Below are positions 12,068-12,177 of a stretch of 12,177 nucleotides of DNA, in pieces. Position 1 is the first letter of the stretch, and each line of letters begins with the position of its first letter. Made by a program: the position numbers and the translations under genes. Location of the stretch: NCBI GenBank assembly GCA_035289125.1, contig DATDXW010000013.1, forward strand, positions 1-12,177, written 5' to 3'. The notes below the pieces were generated by a model. That model was not told the DNA's origin, did not search any database, and saw nothing but the letters and a program-made list of their open reading frames with translations. This DNA comes from JACQID01 sp035289125 (GTDB lineage Archaea; Aenigmatarchaeota; Aenigmatarchaeia; GW2011-AR5).

Positions 12068-12177
12068 ATGGTGGAAGTCATGCAGGGTTCGGACATCTGG
12101 GGCACAGTGTTATGGTTTGCGATGCTGTTCGTGTTCATGTTCGTATATCCGCGCATGATGCTCTCCCAGATGCTTTA
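12068..12177 (+). CDS. partial membrane protein, possibly DUF1512 family
   Basis: The open frame from ATG 12068 runs off the right edge with 36 residues. The sequence (MVEVMQGSDIWGTVLWFAM, then LFVFMFVYPRMMLSQML) has a short polar start, one hydrophobic helix (about 12-27) and the YPRMMLSQ motif directly after it. That layout reminds me of the N-terminus of archaeal DUF1512 proteins, but the fragment is too short to be sure. The start is supported by the TATA element about 27 bases upstream. Confidence 0.6.
   Translation, partial: MVEVMQGSDIWGTVLWFAMLFVFMFVYPRMMLSQML

Overview
This is archaeal chromosomal DNA. The evidence is the gene content: RNA polymerase Rpo7/RpoE' and the Spt4-like RpoE'', ribosomal proteins eS24 and eS31 (S27ae), Kae1, an archaeal-type GluRS, a HemK2/Mtq2-like methyltransferase and a TGS/DRG-type GTPase. 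TATA-like boxes about 26 bases upstream of many start codons, implying leaderless mRNAs, agree with this. The core genes have mid-range GC and use many ATA, AGG and AGA codons. I cannot name the lineage. A DPANN-type or deep euryarchaeal genome (for example Micrarchaeota or Diapherotrites) is a guess from style only.

Layout. 1-84 holds the 5' end of a minus-strand gene that runs off the window. 85-415 is a gap with hairpins and the leader of the first operon. 416-2056 (+) is an information-processing cluster, rpoE'-spt4-rps24e-rps27ae, with palindromic elements in its leader and in two of its spacers. 2053-2774 (-) is an AT-rich gene resembling uracil-DNA glycosylases, split into two frames at a T-run. 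2835-3185 (-) is an archaeal conserved hypothetical. 3270-3711 (+) is a HicB-HicA toxin-antitoxin pair. It is followed directly by kae1 and a YrdC/TsaC gene (3729-5299), the two central enzymes of tRNA t6A synthesis, which overlap by ATGA.

5310-5462 (-) is a 50-residue two-helix membrane protein. 5525-5626 is a structured repeat copy. 5729-6502 (+) is an AT-rich ADP-ribosyltransferase-fold gene, probably acquired. 6525-8168 (-) is gltX, divergent from a YIP1-family membrane protein (8253-8810). Next come the methyltransferase (8845-9447), a structured intergenic element (9449-9539), a small winged-helix-like protein (9566-9838, -), a reduced DRG-like GTPase (9927-10709), an orphan 107-residue protein, a small membrane protein (11092-11409), a membrane-anchored protein with five N-glycosylation sequons (11411-12016, -), and the start of a membrane protein at the right edge (12068-12177).

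The two least explained features are a family of dispersed structured repeats sharing the core GCYGTATGACG followed by a GC hairpin (three copies, either orientation, mostly in operon leaders and spacers), and a set of genes with odd architecture: the split UDG-like gene with a slippery heptamer at the junction, and the GTPase lacking the G3 and G4 motifs. The accessory genes (UDG-like, HicBA, ART-fold) sit between housekeeping operons as separate small insertions, not as one island.
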